Of a DNA stretch of 64,000 bases, positions 17,598 to 25,797 are shown one piece after another. Location of the stretch: assembly GCA_021323395.1 (NCBI GenBank), contig JAJONL010000003.1, positions 1 through 64,000 of the forward strand, written 5' to 3'. A model generated the notes under the pieces. That model saw only the letters and a program-made list of their open reading frames with translations. It was not told the DNA's origin and searched no databases. The DNA comes from Nitrospira sp. (GTDB taxonomy: Bacteria; Nitrospirota; Nitrospiria; Nitrospirales; Nitrospiraceae). Both the position numbers and the translations under genes were made by a program. How positions within the stretch are numbered: the stretch's first letter is position 1; every line of letters begins with the position of its first letter.

Positions 17598-18410
17598 TCA
17601 GGATGCGGCGCCCTCTTTGGCCTTCTTCGCGAATCGTTCTTTCAGACGCTGACGAGCCTGTTCGGCCTGTTCGAACATTTTGCACTTATCGTAGACGCTG
17701 ATCAAATTATAATAAGCCAGCGGCTCGTCCGGACTATGCTCCACGGCACTCTCCATCACCTTGATAGCCAGATCGGTCTTCTTGTGATTGAGGGCGATCT
17801 CCATCAGTTTGAAACTGGCTTCCAGGTGCTTCGGATCCAATTCCAGCACGCGCAGATAACACTGAATCGCCATGTCCATCGTGTTGTAATCGGACACCTG
17901 CGGGTTATCGAGTTCTACATAGACGGCCGCGAGATTGTACCACGCCATCGGATCGTCCGGCGTGATCTCCACAAGACGTTCATAGTAGTTTTTCGACTCC
18001 ATGTACTTTCTTTTGTCAGCCTGTACGCGGCCCAGATTGAACAAGGCTAAAACGTCATAGGCATGCACATCGAGCGCGCGTTTGAATTCGGCCTCCGCCT
18101 CGTCGATCATGCCTTTGGTAGCATAAATAGTCCCCAAGTTTGAATAGTACATGGCGAGCGACCGATTCATTTCCGTTCGGAGTCCCTCAGCCATCTCAAT
18201 CGACTTCTTCACTTCGGTTAGGGCATCGTCCAGCCGACCCTTGCTGAAATACAATTCCCCCAGTCGACAGCGCGCCTGAAAATCGTCCGGCTCACTACTC
18301 AGCAATTTTTCGATTTCGGCAATCTCCTCATCGGGATTCAAGGGCTGATCGCCGGGATCTACGGCCGCGCCGCCTTGCTCTCCGCCGGTCGCTTGTGTCT
18401 GTTCATCCAT
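17598..18410 (-). CDS. TPR-repeat protein
   Basis: A 270-residue helical-repeat protein with five to six tetratricopeptide repeats covering about residues 35-250 (for example CRLGELYFSKGRLDDALTEV, YYSNLGTIYATKGMIDEAEA, DVLALFNLGRVQADKRKYME, AYYNLISVYDKCKMFEQAEQ). No signal peptide or membrane span, so it is cytoplasmic. The ATG at 18410 is preferred because AGGAT lies upstream; an earlier in-frame start at 18458 would overlap the previous gene by 17 bases. TPRs bind partner proteins, so it may act as an assembly or scaffolding factor for the surrounding membrane and NXR-type proteins. Position between a polytopic membrane protein and tatA suggests one operon. Confidence 0.82.
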   Translation of the reverse strand: MDEQTQATGGEQGGAAVDPGDQPLNPDEEIAEIEKLLSSEPDDFQARCRLGELYFSKGRLDDALTEVKKSIEMAEGLRTEMNRSLAMYYSNLGTIYATKGMIDEAEAEFKRALDVHAYDVLALFNLGRVQADKRKYMESKNYYERLVEITPDDPMAWYNLAAVYVELDNPQVSDYNTMDMAIQCYLRVLELDPKHLEASFKLMEIALNHKKTDLAIKVMESAVEHSPDEPLAYYNLISVYDKCKMFEQAEQARQRLKERFAKKAKEGAAS

Positions 18411-18441
18411 AACAACATATCCTAATCTGGGTGACGAAAGA

Positions 18442-19563
18442 TTAAATTTGTCCGCCAACGAGAGAATCCTGCGAGCCCACGAGCGGAGGCTTGGTCACCG
18501 TCGCATGTTCAGCTACGACGCCTTGGGGACGGTCAAGTGTCAGCAACATCACCCCGAGGATGACCATGAGGGTCAAACTTGAAAATAACAACGCATAGCC
18601 GGCGATAAACATTAATGCCAGGCCATATCCAGCGAGGCGTCCCATGGTGACCAATCTAATGACCGTATACGACCAGCACAACAGCCCCGCGACATAAAAT
18701 GCAAAGGGCAAGTAAAAGGTATACCCCATGCCCATCTGAAAGATCCAGCTGATCCCTTCCCCTGCTTTTCGCATCGAATGGGCAAGAACGGGATTATAGA
18801 GGCCCAAAAAATAGTCCATGAACAATAAGCCCCAAAATACCATTCCGGAGACAGCCGCGAACCAGATGGCGCGCCGTCGCTGTTGCCTGTTTCTAGTCCG
18901 AAACGACACTCCGTGCCCGTAGGCCCAAAACACGAGGATGCTTGAAAGGACCATCAACGCTTCGCCAAGACGGTTGGCTTCGTAAACCAGCGGAGGAGCC
19001 GCTACCACCCCCATCCATCCATAGGTGGTGGAAAAGATTTGATAGTAGAGCCACCCTGATATGCCGAAATAATAGGTCGCCCCCATAATCCGCTTGGACC
19101 ACTCCTGGTGCTGAGATAGGTATTCGATCATGAGGGCGGTGAGCGCCACGACGGTAATGACATTGTACGCGATGGAGCCCAACATGCCAGGCGGTACGAT
19201 CAGGAATGCCCCCGTCAAAACCAGCAGTAGTCCAATGCTGGGAATGGTGACGACATTGATCCCCGAAATTCCCCGGGCCCGCATTCTATTCAACAGCAGG
19301 ACGACGAGGGCAAGGAACACGAAGATAGCCACGACATTGAGCAAGGCGAACCCGACGGAGGTGAGCAATTGAAACGTGGTGCCCACCCATTCGTGTTGCG
19401 CGGCAATTTTGCTGATATGCATGCCGAGACGTGAAACCAGCCGGTAGAGGACGAGTTCAAAAAACCCAACGAACAGCACCAACTTGATGGTGTACTCGAA
19501 CAGCAGCCCCTGATCTTCGACCCGTCCGGTAGATCGTTCGACTGTGGCGGCAATGGCAGACAT
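18442..19563 (-). CDS. Polytopic membrane protein of unknown function
   Basis: A 373-residue protein with nine or ten predicted membrane spans (for example LVLFVGFFELVLYRLV, VGFALLNVVAIFVFLALVVL, IPSIGLLLVLTGAFLIVPPG, AVSGMVFWGLLFMDYFLGLY, GYGLALMFIAGYALLFSSLT). Several His residues lie in or near spans (GHGVSFR, LSQHQEWS, LAHSMRKAGEG). No known enzyme motif and no CxxCH site. It could be a quinone- or heme-binding membrane partner for the NXR-type electron carriers encoded around it, but that is inferred from position only. The ATG at 19563 starts a non-hydrophobic N-terminus. Confidence 0.75.
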   Translation of the reverse strand: MSAIAATVERSTGRVEDQGLLFEYTIKLVLFVGFFELVLYRLVSRLGMHISKIAAQHEWVGTTFQLLTSVGFALLNVVAIFVFLALVVLLLNRMRARGISGINVVTIPSIGLLLVLTGAFLIVPPGMLGSIAYNVITVVALTALMIEYLSQHQEWSKRIMGATYYFGISGWLYYQIFSTTYGWMGVVAAPPLVYEANRLGEALMVLSSILVFWAYGHGVSFRTRNRQQRRRAIWFAAVSGMVFWGLLFMDYFLGLYNPVLAHSMRKAGEGISWIFQMGMGYTFYLPFAFYVAGLLCWSYTVIRLVTMGRLAGYGLALMFIAGYALLFSSLTLMVILGVMLLTLDRPQGVVAEHATVTKPPLVGSQDSLVGGQI

Positions 19564-19656
19564 CTCCAGCCCCCTCTACAATACGATGGTGATGGCCCGT
19601 GCGGAAAGACCGATCAATTCAAGCCAGAAGCTTCAGCTCCGGTGGCGGCGGAACGG

Positions 19657-21438
19657 CTAAGATCCTGTCGGTTGCGGAACTTGTAACGCTTGCGATTTGG
19701 CCCGAGCGATATACAGCAAGCCGTCGGCCATCGAATAGTTAAACGGCAATTCACAGACGACTTCACTGATCTTTTCATACACATGCTGATACAACTGCTC
19801 GGCCTGGGCTGGGGTCATGCCCTCTTGCACTTCATAAAAAAATCCGAGACTCAAATCTTCCGTTGCCGGCCGCATGATTCGGCGGATGCCGTAACTGCCT
19901 GGATCACTCATGATCGGCGCTTCTTTTTCCAAATCAAACAGACAAGGCTGGCACGAAAATCCGTATGATTCATGAAGTTTCGTATTGCCCACGACGAAAT
20001 TCATCGTATCGAGGGCTTCCTCTTCCTTTTCCGTAGGGAATCCGACGATCACATAGCAGTGCACGGCGATACCGAGATCGACGCAATCATCGACAATCCG
20101 TCGCACAGATTCCTGCTTGATCCCCTTCTTCATGAAATCCATGACCCGTTGATTGAATGATTCCAGGCCGAACACGATTTTCAAGCATCCCGCATCCCGC
20201 ATCTGACCGAGCAATTCTCGCGTGAGGTTTTTCTCAAATCGCAATTCGCAGGTCCACTTCACATTCAGCTGACGGTCGATCATCTGTTGGCAGAGACGCT
20301 TCGTGGGAGACAGCGCAAAACATTCGTCGGTGAAGAAGAATGACTGGGCCCCATAACGCTCCTTCAGCCAGGCAAGATCATCGACCGTTTTACCGGGATC
20401 GCGCTGGCGGAAGTTTTGGTGATCCAATGTGAGGGCGCAGAATGCGCAGTCTTTGTAATAACAGCCGCGCGAAAACTGGACGGGCAGAACCGGCTCCGGC
20501 GACAGATACAGGTCGAGCGGAAAGCCGTCGTAATTCGGTGCCGTGAGCTGGTTGATATTCTCAGAGTAAAAGGGCTGGTTGACCGTAATTTTGCCGTTCT
20601 GGCGATAAATCAAATTTGGAACTTTGGTGAAGTCCCGTTTGCCGTCCATCTGATTCACGAGTTCAAGGAGAGCCGTTTCCCCTTCAAACACGACAAAATC
20701 GTCCACCAGATCGAACAGCCACGGGCAGCGTCGCAGGTTGTCGACCAATCGGGTAAAAATGCTGCCACCGACCGTCACATGCAGTTCCGGCGCATGTTCT
20801 TTGATCAATCGACAAAGCGTGAGACCCGGAATAATTTGCGAAGTGGCCGTAATAGATACACCGACCAGATCCGGGCGATCGGTGAGCAGGGAAGGCAACA
20901 CATGATCACGAAACAGACTCACGTAGGGGTTTTGCGTTTCATCCTGAATGGCCTTTATCAAATCTTTCGACGAATAGATCGAATAGTCGCCAAACTGGTT
21001 GTCGACTACCGTCATCCTGGTGGGGAAATACAACGAGGAGATCACCTCAAGCCACTTATCGATCAAAAATAGACTGTTGCGGTAGGCTTCGATATCGTAA
21101 AAACCTTCTCCACGTAAGGTCTCTTTCGCCAATTCAATTCGCTCGAACAAATAAGGAAATCGATCCAACGACTCGATGATCCTGGCGAGTTGTTCGGCAC
21201 TTCCAGGCCCAGTTTCACCGGTACGCTCTCGCTCGAGGCTATGTTGTTTGGCCACTAACTGCTGATAGAAATCTTGAGCAAACGATTGGGTCAGCACCTT
21301 CTCCAGCAACTCAATCCCGAGATCGCGCTGTGAGACATTTTTGACTCCCGCCTGCGTTAGAAACCCAGTTAATGAGGGCAAACTCAGATAGGGCTGTGAC
21401 GGGTGCCAGGTAGGCGGAAACAGGAGTGAAACTTTCAT
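19657..21438 (-). CDS. B12-binding-type radical SAM enzyme
   Basis: A 593-residue protein. Residues about 180-260 form a cobalamin-binding-like Rossmann domain (DLVGVSITATSQIIPGLTLC, HVTVGGSIFTRLVDNLRRCP). Residues about 320-500 are a radical SAM core whose cluster site reads RGCYYKDCAFCAL, a CX4CX2C spacing rather than the usual CX3CX2C, followed by FFFTDECFALS and LKIVFGLESFNQRVMDFMKK. No DxHxxG motif was seen, so whether it really binds B12 is open. Such enzymes methylate or rearrange unactivated carbons in cofactors, lipids or peptides. The substrate cannot be named. It lies between the terminator after nxrC and the membrane protein gene. Confidence 0.83.
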   Translation of the reverse strand: MKVSLLFPPTWHPSQPYLSLPSLTGFLTQAGVKNVSQRDLGIELLEKVLTQSFAQDFYQQLVAKQHSLERERTGETGPGSAEQLARIIESLDRFPYLFERIELAKETLRGEGFYDIEAYRNSLFLIDKWLEVISSLYFPTRMTVVDNQFGDYSIYSSKDLIKAIQDETQNPYVSLFRDHVLPSLLTDRPDLVGVSITATSQIIPGLTLCRLIKEHAPELHVTVGGSIFTRLVDNLRRCPWLFDLVDDFVVFEGETALLELVNQMDGKRDFTKVPNLIYRQNGKITVNQPFYSENINQLTAPNYDGFPLDLYLSPEPVLPVQFSRGCYYKDCAFCALTLDHQNFRQRDPGKTVDDLAWLKERYGAQSFFFTDECFALSPTKRLCQQMIDRQLNVKWTCELRFEKNLTRELLGQMRDAGCLKIVFGLESFNQRVMDFMKKGIKQESVRRIVDDCVDLGIAVHCYVIVGFPTEKEEEALDTMNFVVGNTKLHESYGFSCQPCLFDLEKEAPIMSDPGSYGIRRIMRPATEDLSLGFFYEVQEGMTPAQAEQLYQHVYEKISEVVCELPFNYSMADGLLYIARAKSQALQVPQPTGS

Positions 21439-21595
21439 AAAAGTCTTTATATTAAGTGGGAAAAATGAGTATTTTCAGTGGTATCACGCCGTATCGGGTT
21501 ATACACTCCGCTTCTCTTCAAATGCAACCCTTCGCGCCAAGGGAGGACGGAAGAAATTCCGGCATTTTACCTCACCGGCTATCTATCTCAAATAG

Positions 21596-21647
21596 AGGGA
21601 GGCCCCGAGTCACTTTGTCCTGTCGGACAACGACTCGGGGCCTCCCT
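21596..21647 (-). terminator. Long hairpin downstream of nxrC
   Basis: AGGGAGGCCCCGAGTC at 21596-21611 pairs perfectly with GACTCGGGGCCTCCCT at 21632-21647. The loop holds a second small stem (TTGTCC with GGACAA). The structure begins about 65 bases after the nxrC stop on the minus strand and may terminate transcription or stabilise the nxrC message. The following bases are AT-rich but not a pure T-tract. Confidence 0.75.
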
Positions 21648-21712
21648 GATACCATCCCGAAACGATGTGCCCACTCAATCTTTGAGCAGGATCAACCTCT
21701 AGGCCGCTTGGT

Positions 21713-22666
21713 TTACGGCAACTTCAGTGTAAACCAGGTGGAGAGAGCCTTCATGCCGTTTCGTTCAATGTTATTACCATCCCACACTGCAAATGCGATA
21801 GGCACGGAGGCTCCACCCTTAAATTGCGTATCGTTCGCATCGCCGGTCTCCAGCGATCGCTTGACAACCACGCGCCAGGTTGGACCTGAGTACCCACCAC
21901 CCTTGAGAGATCCGGACGGCTCCCACACACCATTACCGATCACATCTTGATGAGCTTGTGTCGTCAAGGTGCTGAACCCATTGGCATTCAGATCCTCAAC
22001 GGAGCTGACGCGCAGGGTTGGATCGGACATGATGTTACCGGACCAGATACCTGAATTGAATGGACCAAGGCTACGACCGATACGATCGGGATAGGTGACG
22101 CCACCCGCTGGCTCTTCGAAATAATAGTCCCAGAAGATTCCAGGGTATTGGTCATCCACATCCCACATACCGGCGCTATCCTTCCCGAGGTCCTTCTGCC
22201 ACTCAGCATTCCAGCGCCAAATATTGACCGTACCACCCGATTGTCCCATACATTGGAACGGAGGAGCTCCCGCAGTATTGACCGGAAACATAATGGCTAC
22301 CTGGTCACGAAAATCCTGTGGCCCGATCGCCGTATCGTTCTTGGTCTGATCGTTCCAATCGAGGCGCAAGCCCAATTCCTTCCCATTGGTGACCGCTTTC
22401 ACAAACACCGACTTCACCGAAATGTTCGGATGCATTGGAGTTGTGATGGTTTGGCCGCTCAACGGAATGATGACCCCCGGCACCCCTTCCCAGATGGGGT
22501 TTGCACCGTCCATCGGGATTGCTCCCTTGATCGCCTTCGCGGGAATGGTCACCGGCTGGCTGACCGCGAGAGGCACCTGCCCAATCGTCAACATAATGCC
22601 AACGATCAGCGCAGAGAGCAGAATGCCAAACACCAAACGCTTGTTGCGTGTCTGCACCAGTCTCAT
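21713..22666 (-). CDS. nxrC: Candidate nitrite oxidoreductase gamma subunit (NxrC)
   Basis: A 317-residue exported protein with a Sec-type signal peptide (RLVFGILLSALIVGIMLTIG) and the heme-binding domain of ethylbenzene dehydrogenase/nitrate reductase-like gamma subunits: the block GANPIWEGVPGVIIPLSGQT, then LRLDWNDQTKNDTAIGP, FQCMGQSGGTVNIWRWNAEW, and a C-terminal RSLETGDANDTQFKGG segment with IAFAVWDGNNIERNGMKALS. In Nitrospira this family is the candidate heme b-carrying subunit that takes electrons from the NxrB iron-sulfur subunit in the periplasm. The start at 22666 is chosen for the GAGGAGGG upstream and because it puts the signal peptide at the N-terminus; a frame start at 22753 would not. 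The adjacent TorD-like chaperone and ferredoxin support the assignment. nxrA and nxrB are not in the window. Confidence 0.85.
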   Translation of the reverse strand: MRLVQTRNKRLVFGILLSALIVGIMLTIGQVPLAVSQPVTIPAKAIKGAIPMDGANPIWEGVPGVIIPLSGQTITTPMHPNISVKSVFVKAVTNGKELGLRLDWNDQTKNDTAIGPQDFRDQVAIMFPVNTAGAPPFQCMGQSGGTVNIWRWNAEWQKDLGKDSAGMWDVDDQYPGIFWDYYFEEPAGGVTYPDRIGRSLGPFNSGIWSGNIMSDPTLRVSSVEDLNANGFSTLTTQAHQDVIGNGVWEPSGSLKGGGYSGPTWRVVVKRSLETGDANDTQFKGGASVPIAFAVWDGNNIERNGMKALSTWFTLKLP

Positions 22667-22764
22667 TGCGTATGCCCTCCTCTGAAAGATTAATAAGAAA
22701 AAGAACTGGGAACGTATAACATCCACCGCAACCGAATCCCGCACTGCCCGCAAACCGAGAACCC

Positions 22765-23742
22765 CTACGCAGTTCCGACGGGGCCTTCACCCTTTTCACC
22801 GTCCTTCTCTTTTGTCTTCTGATCCAAGAAGGACTCGGCCCCGACCTCGCTCAGCAACATGCTGAGCTCGTTTCCTTTGTCCTGCGCCCCACACTCGTAG
22901 GTTTGACCTTCCGGAGCATTGAAGGTAGCTGGTCTATAGTCCGCCTCGGAGTACGGCTGCACAGTGACTCCGAGAAAGGCGACCTCAAAATCCATCCACT
23001 CCGACATGCAGTCGGCTATCAATTTGAATAAGCCTGAGTCTGCCTTCTTCGACAACATCCGACAGAACAATGGCACCCATCGTCCGATGTGATTCCGAAT
23101 AAATTTCTTCTGCGCGTCGACCACAATGTCGGTCTTGTCCATACCATCATGGCAGCGCGAGTAAGATTCCTTGTAGGTCAAAAAATGCATGAACTCCAGC
23201 TCCACGCTGAGATGATCCAGGCGTTCATGCACGTCTTTGGAAAGCTCGACTCCGAAAGCCTTATAAAATCCGGCGATATCGCCCATGACGTGTGACTGGG
23301 CGAAGACGTGGTCATTCCCGAAGAGGGTTTCGTACGGCGGACAATCGAGTGTGATGACATTGGTAAACACACGGCGGTGTTCGGTCTGAAGGTCACCGAT
23401 CTGCCAGTTGACACACTCGGCTGAAACCAGCTTCTCGATCTGATCAAACTGCTTTTTCATCAAGGAGATTTTTTGAGTGGCCCGGTCGCCCCCGATGCCA
23501 TCCAATGCCACGCGCAGACCTTCCAAGGCCGCTCGTCCATCTTCGACGAATTCGCCGCACTGCAAATAGTCCAAGAATTCTTCGTCCTCCGGATATAACA
23601 AACCCCAGGAGAACAGAAGGTATATTTTGCTGCGATTGAGGGCTCGTTCAACGGCCGGCGAGTCTTTAATGGCGACAGTCTGCGGGGGAGCGACTGCGGT
23701 GGAGGACGGGGAGGTGGGCTGCACGACTTGTTTCGATGTCAT
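22765..23742 (-). CDS. TorD/DmsD-type molybdoenzyme chaperone
   Basis: A 325-residue cytoplasmic protein of the TorD family. These bind the twin-arginine signal and help insert the molybdopterin cofactor into DMSO-reductase-family catalytic subunits before export. Recognisable parts are the N-terminal helix (RSKIYLLFSWGLLYPEDEEF), the EHRRVFTNVITLDCPPYETLFG motif of the family (partly seen as RRVFTNVITLDCPPYETLFG), and the helical core around VHERLDHLSVELEFMHFL. At 325 residues it is longer than classical TorD (about 200), with extra N- and C-terminal parts. The ATG at 23742 has GAGGAG upstream; a longer frame to 23790 lacks this. A good sigma-70 promoter lies 77 bases upstream. It probably serves NxrA. 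Confidence 0.88.
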   Translation of the reverse strand: MTSKQVVQPTSPSSTAVAPPQTVAIKDSPAVERALNRSKIYLLFSWGLLYPEDEEFLDYLQCGEFVEDGRAALEGLRVALDGIGGDRATQKISLMKKQFDQIEKLVSAECVNWQIGDLQTEHRRVFTNVITLDCPPYETLFGNDHVFAQSHVMGDIAGFYKAFGVELSKDVHERLDHLSVELEFMHFLTYKESYSRCHDGMDKTDIVVDAQKKFIRNHIGRWVPLFCRMLSKKADSGLFKLIADCMSEWMDFEVAFLGVTVQPYSEADYRPATFNAPEGQTYECGAQDKGNELSMLLSEVGAESFLDQKTKEKDGEKGEGPVGTA

Positions 23743-23825
23743 ACGTTTATTGCTCCTCACCTCAACATGTTGCGCACTTTTTTCGCACACTACGCAACAT
23801 CTGAGTCCTGCGGCACAGGAGGCGT

Positions 23826-23854
23826 ATGATAGGTAAAGGAGAGAGGGATGTCAA
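23826..23854 (-). promoter_or_regulatory. Strong sigma-70-like promoter for the TorD-nxrC unit
   Basis: On the minus strand, TTGACA (23849-23854) and TATCAT (23826-23831) are separated by 17 bases. The predicted start point lies about 75 bases before the chaperone ATG at 23742. This is one of the best promoter matches in the window. Confidence 0.65.
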
Positions 23855-23962
23855 GCATGAACTCACCTTCCTTACCCATCGCCTCAAGTGCCGACGTTTT
23901 AATAATTTTCTTGATTTCTCATCTGATCGGCACAGGTCCGACACATGGTTGATGCCGCTATC

Positions 23963-24559
23963 CTAGAGCTCCGGCGCAAGGTTTCGCGCCGGCACCACCT
24001 TGATCGCAAGATGGTCGTTCACGGTCTTACAAATCTGTTCACACATCCCACATCCGACACAATGCTCTTGAGCCACCACCAAACGCAACGCATTAAAATC
24101 CATCGAAAGTGCTTCGACAGGACACTTCGACACACAAGCATGGCAACCTTGCCCTGCCGTACAGACCCGGTGGGACACGGTGGCGACACCCATTCGTACG
24201 TCGAAACAATCTGCGACCGGGAGGAGTGCCTCTGTTGCGCAGGCTGCAATACAGGGGAAATCTTCGCATAATTCGCATGCGACTTGATTGGGAAAAATCA
24301 CCGGAGTGCCGTTCGACAGGTCACTGACAATGGCCCCGGGAGGACAGGCTTTAACACAATCACTGCAGCGAGTACAGCGTTCAAGGAACATCGCTTCGTC
24401 CACCGCGCCGGGCGGCCGCAGCCAATCCATCCGCACGGGAGGAAGAGCTTTCTCACGAGGCGCATCTTTGTGAACGGCAAATTCCCGCGCCGCCTTGGCC
24501 ACTGAGACCACGGAGTCTTTCAGAAAGTCCCGACGTCCATATGTGGGATCCGCGGCCAT
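23963..24559 (-). CDS. Ferredoxin-type protein with four [4Fe-4S] sites
   Basis: A 198-residue protein with four cysteine clusters: CTRCSDCVKAC, CELCEDFPCIAAC, CTAGQGCHACVSKCP and CVGCGMCEQIC, matching NapG/NapF/MauM-type poly-ferredoxins that relay electrons in nitrate-reductase-like systems. The N-terminus has a twin-arginine-like GRRDFLKDS but no hydrophobic stretch after it, so it is probably cytoplasmic or a degenerate Tat substrate. The coding stop is 13 bases before the next gene's upstream neighbour, and the preceding gene at 24572 ends 13 bases away, so the pair is co-transcribed. It may supply electrons during maturation of the NXR-type enzyme or act in its electron path. Confidence 0.87.
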   Translation of the reverse strand: MAADPTYGRRDFLKDSVVSVAKAAREFAVHKDAPREKALPPVRMDWLRPPGAVDEAMFLERCTRCSDCVKACPPGAIVSDLSNGTPVIFPNQVACELCEDFPCIAACATEALLPVADCFDVRMGVATVSHRVCTAGQGCHACVSKCPVEALSMDFNALRLVVAQEHCVGCGMCEQICKTVNDHLAIKVVPARNLAPEL

Positions 24560-24571
24560 CGCAGTTCCTGA

Positions 24572-25603
24572 CTACATCACACCGTCGGCGCGCAACTTGT
24601 ACACTTCCACGCAACGATCGCAAGCGCCATACTCGACATCCCAGCCTGGATGGTTTTCGCGAATAAAGTCGAGGATATACGCTTCCAGTTTGGTTTCCAT
24701 ATCTTCCACCCAAGAATAGGTGGGGAAGCGACATAACGGACAAGGGAATCCCGGCATGAGCATTACCTTATTAGTGGTCTCCGGGACTTCCCCCCCTTCG
24801 ACATCCACCGCGCGATCCAGGATGCGCAGGGTGTCGGTCGCCATTTCGACCAGTTCGGAATGCGTGAAGTAACTGGTCTGCCACAAGCCTTCAAATACCG
24901 ATTTCAGCTGCGCGGGCGGAATTTTTCGATACCATGAGCGAAACTCTTTGAAGCGATCCTCTTTCGACAGCATCGGCTCTTTGCCGTCGGCAATCAGGCG
25001 GCTATCCACGCTGATATTCCAAAGAATCCGATAGCGGTGCAGAATCAGCGTTTCCTCGCCGGGGTTTTGACCGACCCTGGTGTCAGGATCATAGCCAAAG
25101 GCGGGATCGAGCATGTCGTGGATGTGCATGAGCTCGTGTCGACAGTAGCGGGTGAGGGCCGGATCATAAAACCGTCTTGGAATCAGCTTGATGCCGACAC
25201 CCTTCAGGCCCTTTTCCTCGAATTGCTTCGCCAGGTCGTGTTCGACGGAACCCCATTTGCGCAACACATCGACCCCTTCCTGATCTTCCTTGAGCACGCC
25301 CTTGACCAGCACCACGCCGACACGCTGTTTCAGTTCAGGAAATTCGTTGAAGGCGTCACGGATGATATCGGAAAAGCCCCAGATCCCGAACAAATACTGA
25401 TACAGCTTCTTAAACTCCGCCTCCCGATCATCGAGTGTGAACTTCTCATAGATCGGATCGGCCAGTTCGTGAAATTCTTTATAGTAGGTCGGATCCCCTT
25501 CCCGTTCCGTCTTTTCAATGAAGGAATCGATCACTTCCTGCAGCAAGGCCGGCTGAAAACGGATCTCCATAGACTGCTTGGATACTTCTATCCCGGTTGT
25601 CAT
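24572..25603 (-). CDS. Unknown protein with HExxH motif and two C-terminal CxxC pairs
   Basis: A 343-residue soluble protein of a family I do not recognise. Residues 156-160 read HELMH, the zinc-metallopeptidase signature HExxH, in the context RYCRHELMHIHDMLDP. Near the C-terminus are two cysteine pairs, CPLC (288-291) and CDRC (328-331), likely a zinc site. The N-terminal half is helical and acidic. No signal peptide. It is the first gene of the run containing the ferredoxin and, further on, the TorD-like chaperone and nxrC, so it could be a maturation protease or a metal-dependent assembly factor. The HExxH could be fortuitous; a downstream third ligand was not identified with certainty. 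Confidence 0.75.
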   Translation of the reverse strand: MTTGIEVSKQSMEIRFQPALLQEVIDSFIEKTEREGDPTYYKEFHELADPIYEKFTLDDREAEFKKLYQYLFGIWGFSDIIRDAFNEFPELKQRVGVVLVKGVLKEDQEGVDVLRKWGSVEHDLAKQFEEKGLKGVGIKLIPRRFYDPALTRYCRHELMHIHDMLDPAFGYDPDTRVGQNPGEETLILHRYRILWNISVDSRLIADGKEPMLSKEDRFKEFRSWYRKIPPAQLKSVFEGLWQTSYFTHSELVEMATDTLRILDRAVDVEGGEVPETTNKVMLMPGFPCPLCRFPTYSWVEDMETKLEAYILDFIRENHPGWDVEYGACDRCVEVYKLRADGVM

Positions 25604-25659
25604 AAGACCTCACATGTTCTGATACGGTGAAGGGATGAAACCCGCGCGTAGTGCTGTGC

Positions 25660-25689
25660 TTGACTTGCTCCCGGTCCTTCTCTTACGAT
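25660..25689 (+). promoter_or_regulatory. Candidate sigma-70 promoter for the WD40 gene
   Basis: TTGACT at 25660-25665 and TACGAT at 25684-25689, spacer 18 bases, in the 194-base region between two divergent genes. Predicted leader of about 100 bases before the ATG at 25798. Confidence 0.45.
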
Positions 25690-25797
25690 CACCGAAACGA
25701 CCGCCGATTATACAAACCCCTCGACGATTTTTGCAAACCGTTGAGGGCAGGTGGGGCTCAGCGACCCCGCCCAGACAGGGACGAGGCATTAGACGTT

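Noticed and set aside
21596-21647. Interpretation of the long hairpin as a repeat element or small RNA
   Set aside because: It is single copy in the window and sits right after nxrC, so terminator or mRNA-stabilising role is simpler.
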